A stretch of DNA of 64,000 nt, from positions 5,668,906-5,732,905 of the forward strand of contig NC_083649.1 in assembly GCF_963576545.1 (NCBI RefSeq), written 5' to 3'. The position numbers were made by a program, and so were the translations under genes. Positions 1 to 12,068 of the stretch are shown here, one piece after another. The DNA is from Limanda limanda (lineage: Eukaryota > Chordata > Actinopteri > Pleuronectiformes > Pleuronectidae). Below the pieces are notes generated by a model. The model was given only the letters and a program-made list of their open reading frames with translations. It ran no database searches and had not been told where the DNA came from. The stretch's first letter is position 1. Each line of letters starts with the position of its first letter.

Positions 1-31
1 CTCCAGCTCCCCTTCCAACCCACCCTCTCCG

Positions 32-53
32 CCACCACCACCACCACCACCAC
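32..53. repeat. (CCA)n microsatellite
   Basis: Perfect run of CCA/ACC triplets within a pyrimidine-rich window edge. It is followed by a pyrimidine tract and CAG at about 64-66 that resembles a splice acceptor, but the sequence beyond it shows no recognisable protein, so no exon is called. Confidence 0.8.
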
Positions 54-2397
54 CTCCTCTTTCCAGGCAGAAAGAGAGTCAGCCATTGTTGTGGCTGATG
101 CTTCTCTATCGTGGCCCCTGAGGGTAGAGGAGAAAAAAAAAGAAGCCAAAAGTCAGCCTGTAGTCACTTCCCTGGTCCTCAGACTTGACACGAGGACGCA
201 CGTGATCCCAGGCCGCAAAACACAGAGCAGGGATTTCCTCGAAAATAAAAAATTGACATTTTCCATCCAGCCACTTCATTAGCATTTCCCCCTCTCTGTC
301 TCTTAAAACTGAGAAATGTCACGGCCGTGCCTGTGGGCTGGAAGTCGCAGCGTTCTGTGATGAGTGCGTCTTGTTTTGGTGCCAAACTTGAGGGCAGGGA
401 CCAAAGCAGCCTTTGATTTATTCCCTCTACTTGGGCTAACTTCATGATTAATGCCTCTTTGAAGGTACATGTTCTGTCTCTACACAATCTCACAAAGACA
501 CGGTGACTGTAAAAAAGGCGGAAGATGGATTCGGGGGGATTCTGCTGTTTCCATGTGTAATTCGGAGAACACAAAAATAACTGTTATCCTTGTCTGTGTT
601 TTTTTTTAACGACGCCTTTCGTCAAAGTCCATCTCTGTGGGCCGAGTCTCCAGGAGCGATTTCCTCCACTTCCAGCGTTCAATTTACTGAAATTCATCAC
701 AGCCCATAATACGAGCATCGAGTATACGGAGCATACTAATGGGTTCCGAGCCTAAGCAAGCGTTTGTAGAACAAAAGCAGTGCTACGATAAAAAAGTGTG
801 ATGTGTGGGTGTGCTTCAGGTACCACAGAGCAGATTAAACAGATTATACCAAGAGAAAGTTTCTGTAATAAACCAATTTTTAAAACTACATCTTGACAAT
901 CGCAAGTCAGACTGTAAAACACTTGGTAACACCAGCAATGCTGATTTGATTTGCCGATATAATACATAACATACGTATATATTTCCTTAAAATCTCCCTC
1001 TTGAGATATCTTGAAGGCAAAGTTTGTATTTTGGCCTGATGATGGAACAAATGTAGAAAAGGTCAAAGGTTGAACATCTTCTGGAAACTAGAACGACATT
1101 TTTAGAAAGAAAACTTGCCACAGACACAAATATTTTAGCTCTAAATAAAAATCACTGATGGGTGAACAAGGCCCAGAAGATGCTGCGCTGGTGGCAGGAG
1201 GAAAAGAAACAGATATACATGTGGAGATAATCAAGCTTCAGGAGCAGAGTCAGGGAAACGTGCAGTGTTCGCTAGGGTGCAAGGATTATTGAGCCACCAC
1301 TGTAGCCTTCAAGCTGAGGGCATTTCCATTTATAAGCATTTGGATCCAGCAAGACAACGGCCTCTTGTTGCGGCGCAGTCGGTGAAAGGTGCCCGTGCCT
1401 CTTGGCAGGGTTACAGCTGCTTACAGTAAAAGCTACACCCCCCGAGCTCAAGGTTAAACTGACCTGGAGACTCTACGTGGGCTGGTGGGCACTCGGCCAC
1501 ACAGTGTTAGCAAAACATGAGGCCTGATAAATGAACTCATCCATCTTTGTTGAGCCCTGCCACGTATAGTTTCGCCCTGGACAAGGCTACGGAACAGCAC
1601 TAATTAAGGCAGGGTGAATAAAAAGGCGTTTCAGAGATGGGCTTAACGAACAGGACTGATGATGATTAAAAGGTAGAGGTATGATTAAGCCGCACTCTGA
1701 GGGCCCGCTTTGAAGACAAGTGTGATAAATATTATTTTTTCAAGAAAGACCAAACCAATGATGTCAGGCCTTGGGGAGAGAGCCCTGCAGAACATCTAAA
1801 GGGAAACAGGAGGCAAACAAATTAGAACCCTTTCATTCTGACAGTTTTTTTTTAGTTTGAATATGTGGAACACTTTGTGACAAGGACGGCAAAACTGCAG
1901 AGTCTAGTAGAAGAAAGGAAAATTTACTTTTTCCTTCCTCCAAACCCTGGTTTGAGCTTCATAGATTAAGTCATTAATCCGACTGAATCACAATCTAATC
2001 ACCTGTAGAGATTTCAAAGAGCGGGAGTCTAAACACTGGATTACCACGGTGCGTATATTCAGGAGAGCAACATGAGTTTGAAGAATTGTATTTTTTTAAC
2101 AACATCTTTTCTCTGGTGCCTTTATTTAAAACCACATTCTGAAACATCCAAACTAAAGCTAACTGCTTGCTGCCTTGAGCAATGTCTGAAATATCTACTG
2201 CACTCAGAATTCAGAATTGTCAACAACTGCACTTTGCATACTTTGTCAGAAACGACAAAAATGAAGACTGAAAAACAACAAAACATCCTGCTGAGAGGTT
2301 TGCAACGATGACTGAGCTCTTGAAAATCAAATGATAACTGTATATACATAAATATATATATATATGCATATTTATTTCATTTCTTATTTATTCAATG
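54..2397. other. Non-coding, no gene seen
   Basis: Mixed AT-rich sequence. The longest frame (about 130 codons, minus strand near 179-574) is rich in Cys, Arg and Ser and has no recognisable domain, so I read it as chance. No tRNA, hairpin gene or terminal-repeat element was seen. Confidence 0.6.
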
Positions 2398-2512
2398 TAT
2401 TAACTCTTCAATGTATCAACTCTTCATTGTACCCTCGGCACCATTGTAAATGAGGGTCTTATTCCTCAATGTGTTTTCCGAGGCTTAAATAAATATTCAA
2501 TCAATCAATCAA
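2398..2512 (+). mobile_element. 5'-truncated LINE 3' end (non-LTR retrotransposon tail)
   Basis: The stretch has the organisation of a teleost non-LTR retrotransposon 3' end: a GGCACCATTGTAAATGAGGG-type motif at about 2438, a GTTTTCCGAGGCTTAAATAAA motif just after 2470, and a terminal run of CAAT tetramers to 2512. Short tandem repeats as a tail, instead of poly-A, are typical of CR1/L2/Rex-type LINEs. No reverse transcriptase frame precedes it, so the copy is heavily 5'-truncated and dead. The family match is from memory, and the 5' limit is uncertain because the upstream AT-rich DNA (2340-2400) merges into it. Confidence 0.6.
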
Positions 2513-3930
2513 CTTTTAAAAAAGGGAATTATCTTAACAATAATTTTATTTTATGATAGATGGACATTTGCTGGTCAAAACCTCTGCAGCAGCGAACACA
2601 GCTGGCAAAGCAAAAAAAAAAAGGAGGATGAGCACTGATGTTTTCCGGGGTGAAAGGTCACCGGCGAGAAGTCGGTGGTGTTGGGAATCTGACAAGTGGA
2701 GTAATTGATCATGAGGGAGTCCACTCTGCTCGTTACCAACTCGAGTCCCACGCTGCAAACTGGGGAAAGCTGCTGAACAACTCAGGAATCGAACGGCATC
2801 AGCAAGATTCTTTACAATGCAGCCAATGTTCTTGGTGTTTAAACCGCTGCTTTCTTTCCCCTCCTTCTTTTGTCACGCCTTTCTTCCTCAAAAACGCCGA
2901 GACCTGCTGTGAGACTGTGTGTAATCCAGATGCCGTGACAATGCTTTTGTCTGAGCGCCACCAGAGGCATCACTTGCTTTCCAAGGACAAAAAGAGAGAC
3001 ATAAATTTGTGCTTCTGATGAACTCAAAGTCGTTCTCACATTCGGTGGAACACAGAGAAGAGAACACAGCTTCTCCCGATGTGAAGCGAACATCTCCTAC
3101 CCGGGGTCTCCTCTACCTTTATCTGGGAGGAAGTCGAGCTCCACAGCCCGGCTCTCTGGCACCGGGAATATTCATTAGCAAATTGTCAACATGATTTAGT
3201 GCTCGCCCTGGCCGGCTCGCTTTCCATTCAGTTTTGAGATCATAGTTTTGGTTGAGGGTGACAAACTCCAAACGGTTAAAACGTAGACTTTTTCTTAATT
3301 TGACAACAGCTCCTAAAAGCCACAACTCCCACACCAGGTAGAGCGGCACAACAAGAGCCTTCAGTCAAGATTATCCCTTGAATCGCTGCAGCTTATGTTG
3401 CAAAGTGGCAGCCGAGGCTTTAGCATTGGGCCTGGAAGCCGCTGGTCTAAGTCAGGTCAGCTCAAGCAGTGATTAGCTGCAATCACTGACTGTTGAGAAG
3501 GTTTGACAGATGTGCTCTCCCCATCTTTTTAAAGCAGTGACTCCTGGTCACAGACCCCTGGTGACCCTGAGGAAAAAGGTATATCTCCTTTATTTTCTTT
3601 TTCTACTCACATTCTTAGAAAAGTGGGTTTCCTGCTGGAGCATTTTCCCAATAAAACCTTAACATCTCATTATTTTAACAAAGACACAGCCGTGTTTATT
3701 TCCTGGCATCCGACACATCCCCTGAGGTTAGACAAGCCTAATTGGAGGTAGGGTGGAATCAGATGGAGCATGAAAAACAGTCCCTGCTTCAAACCAGCTG
3801 AGCTCCGTGCACTGGGTGTGTTGAGCCGGCTGGTAGCAGAAGCTTCCTGTCATGTCCTTCTAAAGGCAAACATCTCTGAGTACCTGCCAAAACCAACAGG
3901 CACCGCACGAACCATTACATTACACAGCCA
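2513..3930. other. Non-coding, no gene seen
   Basis: Unique-looking sequence. A 126-codon plus-strand frame near 2638-3018 has no recognisable domain and is overlapped by an equally long minus-strand frame, as expected by chance. Confidence 0.55.
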
Positions 3931-5598
3931 CTGAATAATAATAGGCCGGCACTTAGTGAGGGACAGGGAAACTGTTCACATCCATGTTGTAGCTCTGCTA
4001 ACTACCTAAAACCATGGATTGTACAAAAATATTAAAAACATGACAGCTTCCCCAAACCGTGGAGTCAAATAATCTTGATTTATAGATACCTGAGGTTCTA
4101 ACCCCTGAAAAGATTGAAGCTTCCTCAATCCTAAAGAAAAGTTTCTTGGAATTTGTTACCTCAAAGTCTTCGAATCATCAGTGAAGGACCCAAACGTTTC
4201 TACACCTTTTAATTCAAAAATACTGACTAATAATAGGCCGGCACTTAGTGAGGCACAGGGAAACTGTTCACATCCATGTTGTAGCTCTGCTAACTACCTA
4301 AAACCATGGATTGTACAAAGACTGACGACAGTAGAGCCAAATAATCTAGATTTATAGATACCTGAGCTTCTAACCCCTGAAAAGATTGAAGCTTCCTCAA
4401 TCCTAAAGAAAAGTTTCTTGGAATTTGTTTCCTCAAAGTCTTCGAATCATCAGTGAAGGACCCAAACGTTTCTACACCTTTTAATTCAAAAATACTGACT
4501 AATAATAGGCCGGCACTTAGTGAGGGACAGGGAAACTGTTCACATCCATGTTGTAGCTCTGCTAACTACCTAAAACCATGGATTGTACAAAGACTGACGA
4601 CAGTGAAGCCAAATAATCTAGATTTATAGATACCTCAGCTTCTAACCCCTAAAAAGATTTAAGGTTCCACAATCCTCCAGAAAGGATTCTTGGAAATAGT
4701 TTCCTCAAAGTCTTTGAATCATCAGTGAAGGACCCAAACGTTTCTACACCTTTTAATTCAAAAATACTGACTAATAATAGGCCGGCACTTAGTGAGGCAC
4801 AGGGAAACTGTTCACATCCATGTTGTAGCTCTGCTAACTACCTAAAACCATCGATTGTACAAAGACTGATGACTGTGGAGCCAAATAATCTAGATTTATA
4901 GATACCTGAGCTTCTAACCCCTAAAAAGATTTAAGGTTCCACAATCCTCAAGAAAAACTTCTTGGAAATTGTTTCCTCAAAGTCTTCGAATCATCAGTGA
5001 AGGACCCAAACGTTTCTACACCTTTTAATTCAAAAATACTGACTAATAATAGGCCGGTACTTAGTGAGGGACAGGGAAACTGTTCACATCCATGTTGTAG
5101 CTCTGCTAACTACCTAAAACCATGGATTGTACAAAGACTGATGACAGTGGAGCCAAATAATCTAGATTTATAGATACCTGAGGTTCTAACCCCTGAAAAG
5201 ATTGAAGCTTCCTCAATCCTAAAGAAAAGTTTCTTGGAATTTGTTACCTCAAAGTCTTCGAATCATCAGTGAAGGACCCAAACGTTTCTACACCTTTTTA
5301 TTCAAAAATACTGACTAATAATAGGCCGGCACTTAGTGAGGGACAGGGAAACTGTTCACATCCATGTTGTAGCTCTGCTAACTACCTAAAACCATGGATT
5401 GTACAAAAAATATTAAAAACATGACAGCTTCCCCAAACCGTGAAGTCAAATAATTTCGATTTATAGATACCTGAGCTTCTAACCCCTGAAAAGATTGAAG
5501 CTTCCACAATCCTAAAGAAAAGTTTCTTGGAATTTGTTTCCTCAAAGTCTTCGAATCATCAGTGAAGGACCCAAACGTTTCTGCACCTTTTTATTCAA
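3931..5598. repeat. Six-unit tandem array, basic unit about 272 bp
   Basis: The anchor ATAGGCCGGCACTTAGTGAG (one base changed in unit 5) begins at 3941, 4233, 4505, 4777, 5049 and 5321. The spacing is 292, then 272 four times; the last unit is about 278 and loses similarity near 5598. Units 1 and 6 carry the same longer variant in the middle (ATTAAAAACATGACAGCTTC, about 20 bp extra), and units 2-5 carry a shorter one (GACTGA(C/T)GAC). Units 3 and 4 share a second variant block (TTTAAGGTTCCACAATCCTC), while the tail of unit 5 matches the tail of unit 1. This mosaic points to unequal crossing-over or conversion. No unit has a plausible reading frame, and the array is too short to be called a centromeric satellite. 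Confidence 0.95.
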
Positions 5599-7845
5599 CG
5601 GTGTCCTTTGTCACGTGTCTGTAGTCGTCAGCGGTTCTATCCTGCCGTGACCCCGCCGCTGTACGAACGCTGGTAATTGCTGTATCTGTCGGTTAATTGC
5701 TGACGACAGTTTCAATGACCCAGCTGTCATAGATCCAGCGCTCGACAGTGGCATCAGCCGCACACTCGAGCCAACGTGGTCCAAGGTGAAAGTCATTGCA
5801 GCACAGTGACTCAGTGTCTGCGAGCGTCAGTGGCCAACTGGGGCACAAACACTCTTCACTCTGCGACTCCCCGTGGTTCAGTTTCTATCATCACAACTGC
5901 CAGTCTCCTCAGCGCTGGACTACAAGTCCGCTTTCTACTTTCCACCCTGACAGCCAGTTAGGAAATCCATAATGTCCTCTGCTCCTTGTCCAAAATGCCA
6001 ATCTCTCCACTCTGATAAGTGAGCTGAGCTGTGAGGTTAAGAAAAGGTCAGCGTGCATGAGACGATTCACCGAGAGGAAAAGGGCGAATGAGAGGAATTG
6101 GGTGCATTATGAATAAAGATAAAACTAGTAGAAGTAATTAAATGAGGGGTATGGTTTTAGGATCGTTCCATATATCCATAGGTAATGTGTGTAATTAAAT
6201 GTTGTTGCCTCCTGATGAACCATTGTACAGCTCGCCGCACAAAATAGCCCAGAAATCAGAGCTTTGAGGCGACAAGACTGGGAATCAGGACATTATTCTC
6301 CTACACATCTACGTCCAAGTAAAAAAACATGTCCACAAAAAAACTGGTGACAAGCATGAATTAGTTTGACGTGAAAGTACAGACTGTTACTCGCTGCCTT
6401 ACAGGGGATAACATTCCCTGAGTCCACATCGCTCTCCATCAGTTGGACGTACATCGACTGCCAAATAGCTAAGTAGTCACGTGAAAGCAAAAAGGAATTT
6501 CAGTAGTTTGAAATTATACATCTGTTTATTTGGCTTTGCCGCGACATGGTAAAACAATTTTCTGGTTAATATCAGATATAAAAATAAGAGCTATGCCCAT
6601 ACTTGGGTGTTAAAACACTGTATTTGAGGAAACTCTCAGCAGTGGAGCTGGGTAGAAGTAAGTATGCCCGTCTTGCAGAAAACCCCCAGTTTCATTGGGT
6701 AATGTACCTCATCAATCCCTGTCAGGAGCAAATGCACAGTAATACATTTTGTATTGGATGTGGTCACTCTATTAGCCCCTTTAGCTTTACATAACCCAGC
6801 TATGCTTTGATCTGCAATGATGTGTTAGGGCAGACATGCATGAGCGACCGCTTCGGCACGAGTCCTGCTCCAAATGGCAGAAATGGAAAAACTGGATGGA
6901 TTTTTTACAGCCTGGCTTTATTGCACACATCCACTTGTCATGAAAATCCACTTTATTTCCCTTTTTTCTATGATGGAACACCACGTTGGTGCAAAATGGG
7001 GCAAAAGCCTGCATCATCTGGGAGAATCTGTAACGCTGCATCCGTGTCCTGAAAAGCATTCGTGTTCCCGTGGCTTTTTCCAGGCATCAGATTCATATCA
7101 GTATTTCCACTGATGCCTTATCTTCTTTTCCTTGCGTTTAGCGTCGATAAGAGATCTGTAGCACTCAGCACTGAGAGACACTGTACAAACTACAAGTAGA
7201 TGACTGGCAAAGTCAATCCAGAAGTACTTTAGTCATTTTTTTTTATTTGGCAAAGTATCGCAGCAAAGACAGCGACGGAAAAACACATTTTATTCAGCGC
7301 CCGGAAACTCCACACGGCTCCGTCTGTGCCTTCGTGATAAAACTTTTATCTCCAAGTGTAGAATTTCATTTTGTAATTAGTGGCTTCAGCAGACAAACCT
7401 CAGCTTTTCTTTTGGAAAACGCCTCCACCAATTTTACATGCCAAGGTCAATTCATTAGCGGTGATGTGGAGAACTACTCAACCTGTGAAAACAGTGGAAT
7501 AATGTCTTCTGTGGCTCTGGAGGAGTTTTATCAAGCGCAAGAAATATAATTCAGGTGACATTACTTGACTAATCTCTGCTCTGGCTTGGAGACAAGAAAT
7601 TCATAATGAGAGCCTGCAACATTAGCCGAGGACAGGAAGTGATGCAAGAGGGCTGGAGATCTGCTGTTACAGGTCGAAGCCAAAATAAAACAGTAATAGT
7701 CAAACTGAATATCTTGCCATCAAATCTCAAGTCGTCCAAAAGCATTTCTGGAAGGAGGATATTTAACGTGAAATGTTTTATTTCCACAGTTTCTATGTAG
7801 TTTGGTGCATCTCGTAAAAAGGAGGAGGCAGCATTTATAACCTAT
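5599..7845. other. Non-coding, no gene seen
   Basis: The array ends abruptly in unique sequence that is modestly CpG-richer at 5600-5780. Short frames on both strands overlap one another (for example near 6790-7060) and show no domain. Confidence 0.55.
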
Positions 7846-7920
7846 TCTGTAGCCAACCACTAGGGGGCGATCAAGAATTTAGCTTCACGTTTTGGAAGCC
7901 ATCTTTTCATCCATCTTATT
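7846..7920 (+). mobile_element. Fragment of dispersed repeat family A (3' end)
   Basis: Contains AGCCAACCACTAGGGGGCGA followed by TCAAGAATTTAGCTTCACG and CCATCTT. The same string order occurs at 37,310-37,370 and 34,410-34,450, and in reverse at 62,778-62,822. It matches a repeat I recall as common in percomorph fish; its class (SINE-like or DNA element) is unknown to me. Only the 3' part is present here. Confidence 0.65.
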
Positions 7921-10900
7921 ACACATTCTTTGACTACAACTAATGAATGTGTAGTTGTTTTACAGTAACACTTTGTCATAAAGTCATCATGTGCTAGCAT
8001 TTCAATTCGCTCTGTGATGCCCAACTGGCCCAAACCTAAAATAGCTCTAAAATTTTCTCTTTTGCATCACAGACAGAATGTTCGATTTCCTCCGCCCATG
8101 CAGCAGAATAGAAACATCAGAATAAGCGTTCGTCGTGTTATTATTTCCATAATTGTTTCCACTCGCTCGGTGCCACCGGACGTCCTCTGTCACTTGTGAC
8201 TCGGATGCTTTTGCATTTTAACCGCGCTGCCACTTTATCTCAATCCTTTTGTTCAATTTCGCTGGCTCCATTACCTTTTTTCAACAACCCCATTGTTTGC
8301 CCATTGTGCTAATGTCTGAATTCGAGTTGTTCATCTATTGTCGCTGTGCTGTGTCTCTAAATGAATATCTCTCCGTGACAATACAACGCATTATGCATAT
8401 TTTTCCGTCTTCTCATTTTATGGATAACAGGCTCTTGCAATTCACATGCAGACTTGTGATACAAGGATACTTTTCATTGTCCTTGCCTGTCACAGAACAC
8501 TGGCTCTTTCCATCAACAATCACCGCCAGCCTCCCTTCCCTCTGTGAAAATGCAGAGGCTGGGCCAAATGACCATTAAGGACGAGAACACACACATTCAG
8601 GGCTTTTTCGGGCCTTTGTAAACTTCCAGAGTGCGTTAGCAATCTGTTTTTACGGCATCGCTTGCCAAGTTGTTGCAGAATCTTTCCTTTTTTGTTCCTG
8701 CAGCTCGTTTCGACATCCTCTGGGCGACATCCACTTGTGCCTTTGTGGTTTGGTTGAGTCTCGGCCAAACTCGAGAACTGAAGATGCGGAGAGAACACTT
8801 GCTTCTCATAGTCATCAAATTTTGTATTCAAAACTTTAAAAGCACAGATCTATTACTCGGAAAAACTAACAAGTTTAAATCTAAATCAGAACCCAAAAAA
8901 ACAGCATGAATAGTTTTTAAATTTTTAGAAGATGAGTCCTTCAAACGGTTTTAAAATCATTTCAGGTACCTTGAGAGTTTTAGGAAAACCTGCAGACATC
9001 ATTATGATTTTACTTGGTCACATCGAGACCTGCTACTCGTTCCTTCATATACATCGATGCCACCTGGTGTAATGTTAGAAACATGCATCAAAACACTGGA
9101 GGGGAATCACAGCGGCCTGCACAAAGGGCTGATTCTCATGGAGCCTCTGATTGATGGTGCGTCGTTGAATCAATGGAGGCTGCTATCTGCTCCTTGCTGG
9201 TTAGTGGTGCATGCAGGCTCCCTGTTTGTCTGGACAGACACAAGCGCTGCAATGGTAAGCACACACGTATTGTGTATACATAATTTTCACAAGACAGGAT
9301 CGGTATTTACAGAAGCGGGACGGCGTTTGAGGGATTTATGTATAAAGAAAAACATCATAATGAGGGGATTTGTTGACAATGAGGAAAATGCAGTATATAT
9401 CGTCAGCGTTATCCTTAGAATTGCTCGGCAGAAGCCTGAACTGAGAGTTGAGAACTGACACTATGGTTCTGCCAAGCATGATCCCACTTAAAAACAAAAA
9501 AAAGGACAAGCTGCTTTCATTTTCGTGCCATTTAACCGTGCCAACAATATGACAGTCCTATTCTTCTGTCCTCACTGCCAGCTGTGCAAATTTGATTGTG
9601 TTTAATTTCACTTAATTTTGTGGTGCACAGTTAGCTGGCAGTTATAGCACAGAATTATAAAAATTTCACGGCGGGGACGGGCTCATAGCAGCTTTATTAC
9701 GCCGGCAGTAACAAAGAACAGACATACATTCTTGCCGCTGCCCTCTGAGATGATCATCTTTATTATGGGCTGTGTTTAAACCCACATAGAGAAGAGCCAG
9801 TCATTGAAATGCATATGTAAGAGTAAAGGACTTCTATATTTAAGGCAAGGTTATTGTGTTCACAAAGGAAAGTGGTTATTTAATGTAGACGATGAGATAC
9901 AGCATGAAGCCAAGAAGAGATACAGCATGAAGCCAAGAAAATTACTCATGTTGTGATTGAGCAAAACCTAGAAACCTTACAAATAAATTATGTAAATGTA
10001 GGATAACTTGATATGTTGCCTTTTAAGGGATCAACCACACTGAAGCACAAACAGTCCTATAAGTAAATGCAGCTGCCTCCACAGGCTGTGCAACAGATCG
10101 TGTTTTACTTACAAAAAAATCACCGCACAAAGCATATTTTCATGCTTCAAGTCCATTTTACACCGTTTTACACAAAACGCCGGCTGACCTACAGCCCCAC
10201 GAATATGCAACGACAAGACACAGGAGACAAAAGGCTGTTTCCGTTTCTGCTGATTTCACTTTAATGGAAATCCCATCGTTAAAACGTGTCGACACACTCA
10301 CTGGCCCGGGTTTTATTCTTCTACTACGTAGGTACGTACGTGGACCAGTGTGGGTCCTAAAGAGTGAGTTCACACAGCTTCAGTCAAGTCTGAAAATGAA
10401 TTTCCAGAAAGTTGTGATCACAGACTGTCCACATTCGGGGGGGGATATTTATCACTGAATACATGAATATTATATTGGCAATAAAGAAACCAGGGACCGG
10501 CCCATTGCTGCGGGTCATAACAGAATTTCTCTTCACACTATCCAGTTTGGAGCGTCGAGATGCCAGGTCATCAAAAGTTGCCAACTAATGATGGCGCTCG
10601 CAGTCGGAGGGTCTCGGTGGCTTGGCAGTCCTTGACCAGTTTCCGTCTTATGTTGATTTACTCACTAAATTGTTGCTCTCGGCCATTGCACATGCCAACA
10701 TGAAGGCAATTAGAAACGGGCGACGGGGAACCTTTGCCTCTCATTAACTTAAAGGTAGGATGTTTGAATGAAGAGAGGATGTTTGAATGAAGAGAGGAAA
10801 GGGAGAAAGCAGAGGGTTCCACTCCCCTATCCTGACAAATTCTACTGTCCAACTCAATTACGGCAGAAACATGCCCCTTTCTATATAGGGTGCCAATCAA

Positions 10901-12050
10901 TAAGCCATTGGTTTGGCCCAAGTGATGTTATTGCTTTTCGCTGCAGTCCCTGGACTTGGATGAAGATGATAAATTCAGGGGGACTGGAGGGTGTAAGGGT
11001 AATTAAGTCGGTTAAAGTAAGCCCAAGTGAGGATTCCCATGCTAAACAGGCAGAGCAAACGACCTGAAATAACCCTCACACTAGTGGCTTTGTCCGGTAG
11101 GCCTCGGCGAGTGCTCTCAGGAAGTCGTCTCTGTGCATAACTTTTCCCCTCCGCCATGTTACGGTAATGACTTGGTACAAGAGCCAGCAGCACCTCGGGC
11201 GACGGGGAAAGTGAAGCAGTGATTCCAGCCACTTGCCTGGCTTCCAGACACAGGGGGGGAAGATTTATCCTGACAAAGAGTGAGTGACTGAGGGACGCGC
11301 CACACTAATCCCTCAATGCAAAGAAATGTCTTTCCCCACAGCAGAATATTCTCATGCAGTCTGCTGAGTTTCCACTAATCCGCACATATCATTCTGACTA
11401 AAATGTGCCTTTGAGAAAATGGAAAGTTTCGCTAATAAAAAAACAGAGCAGCCATCTCCACCGGGGTGTTTTTTTTTTTCCCTGCCTCTTTCGAGTGGGG
11501 TACACGATGATTCTCTTTTGCAGCTGTCATGCAAGTGATGCAAAAAAACAAGCATCAAGCCGATAAAGGAAACACACGCCTATTAAAAAGACCGACTTCA
11601 TACATCATCTGCAACCGCTGAGGAAACGATGAGGAATTCAAAAAACGTCTGGAAAAAAAAAGAAAAGGTACTTCACAGCGAGAGAAAGTCGATGAGTTTG
11701 ATGTCAGGCAGCAGATGTTTCGTCCGGCACAAACCTGCAGAAATGTGTGTCATCGTTTGCGCTGCTTGGAAATAATTGCTGTCAAAAATGCCACAACAAC
11801 TTAAAGAGGAAGAAGAGCTCTTAGGGACTGTGGACAAGTTGCGTGTTCAGCCCCGGCAAACAGCCAACACATCACTGTATGAGTCGTGTGAATTGCTTCA
11901 CCATCACAGAACTAGAGGCATTATATAGTCAATTATGAAACGGTTACGACGACAATGCGTTAATTACCACCGTCGCTGGTATTTTTAGCTAACTCTCCAA
12001 TTAAACAGCAGTAAAAAAAATGTTCTACACCTGCTTGTATCGCATTGTAA
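7921..12050. other. Non-coding, two short tandem duplications only
   Basis: No gene is supported. A 133-codon plus-strand frame (9057-9458) has no recognisable domain. Two tiny tandem duplications occur: 23 bp twice at 9894-9939 (GAGATACAGCATGAAGCC...) and 19 bp twice near 10757-10797 (AGGATGTTTGAATGAAGAG). A locally palindromic stretch (TACGTAGGTACGTACGTG) lies near 10,325. Confidence 0.55.
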
Positions 12051-12051
12051 A

Positions 12052-12068
12052 CCACACACACACACACA
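12052..12068. repeat. Short (CA)n microsatellite
   Basis: About eight CA units. Similar short runs occur at 22,323-22,336 and 28,328-28,344. Confidence 0.8.

Noticed and set aside
3931..5598. Idea that the 272-bp array is a CRISPR-like or coding tandem repeat
   Set aside because: Units are contiguous with no unique spacers, and no frame stays open across units.
9057..9458. 133-codon plus-strand frame
   Set aside because: No recognisable family, no flanking splice sites that improve it, and composition like its surroundings.
10315..10345. Palindromic ACGTAC-rich stretch
   Set aside because: Too short and isolated to assign a function; noted in the region description only.
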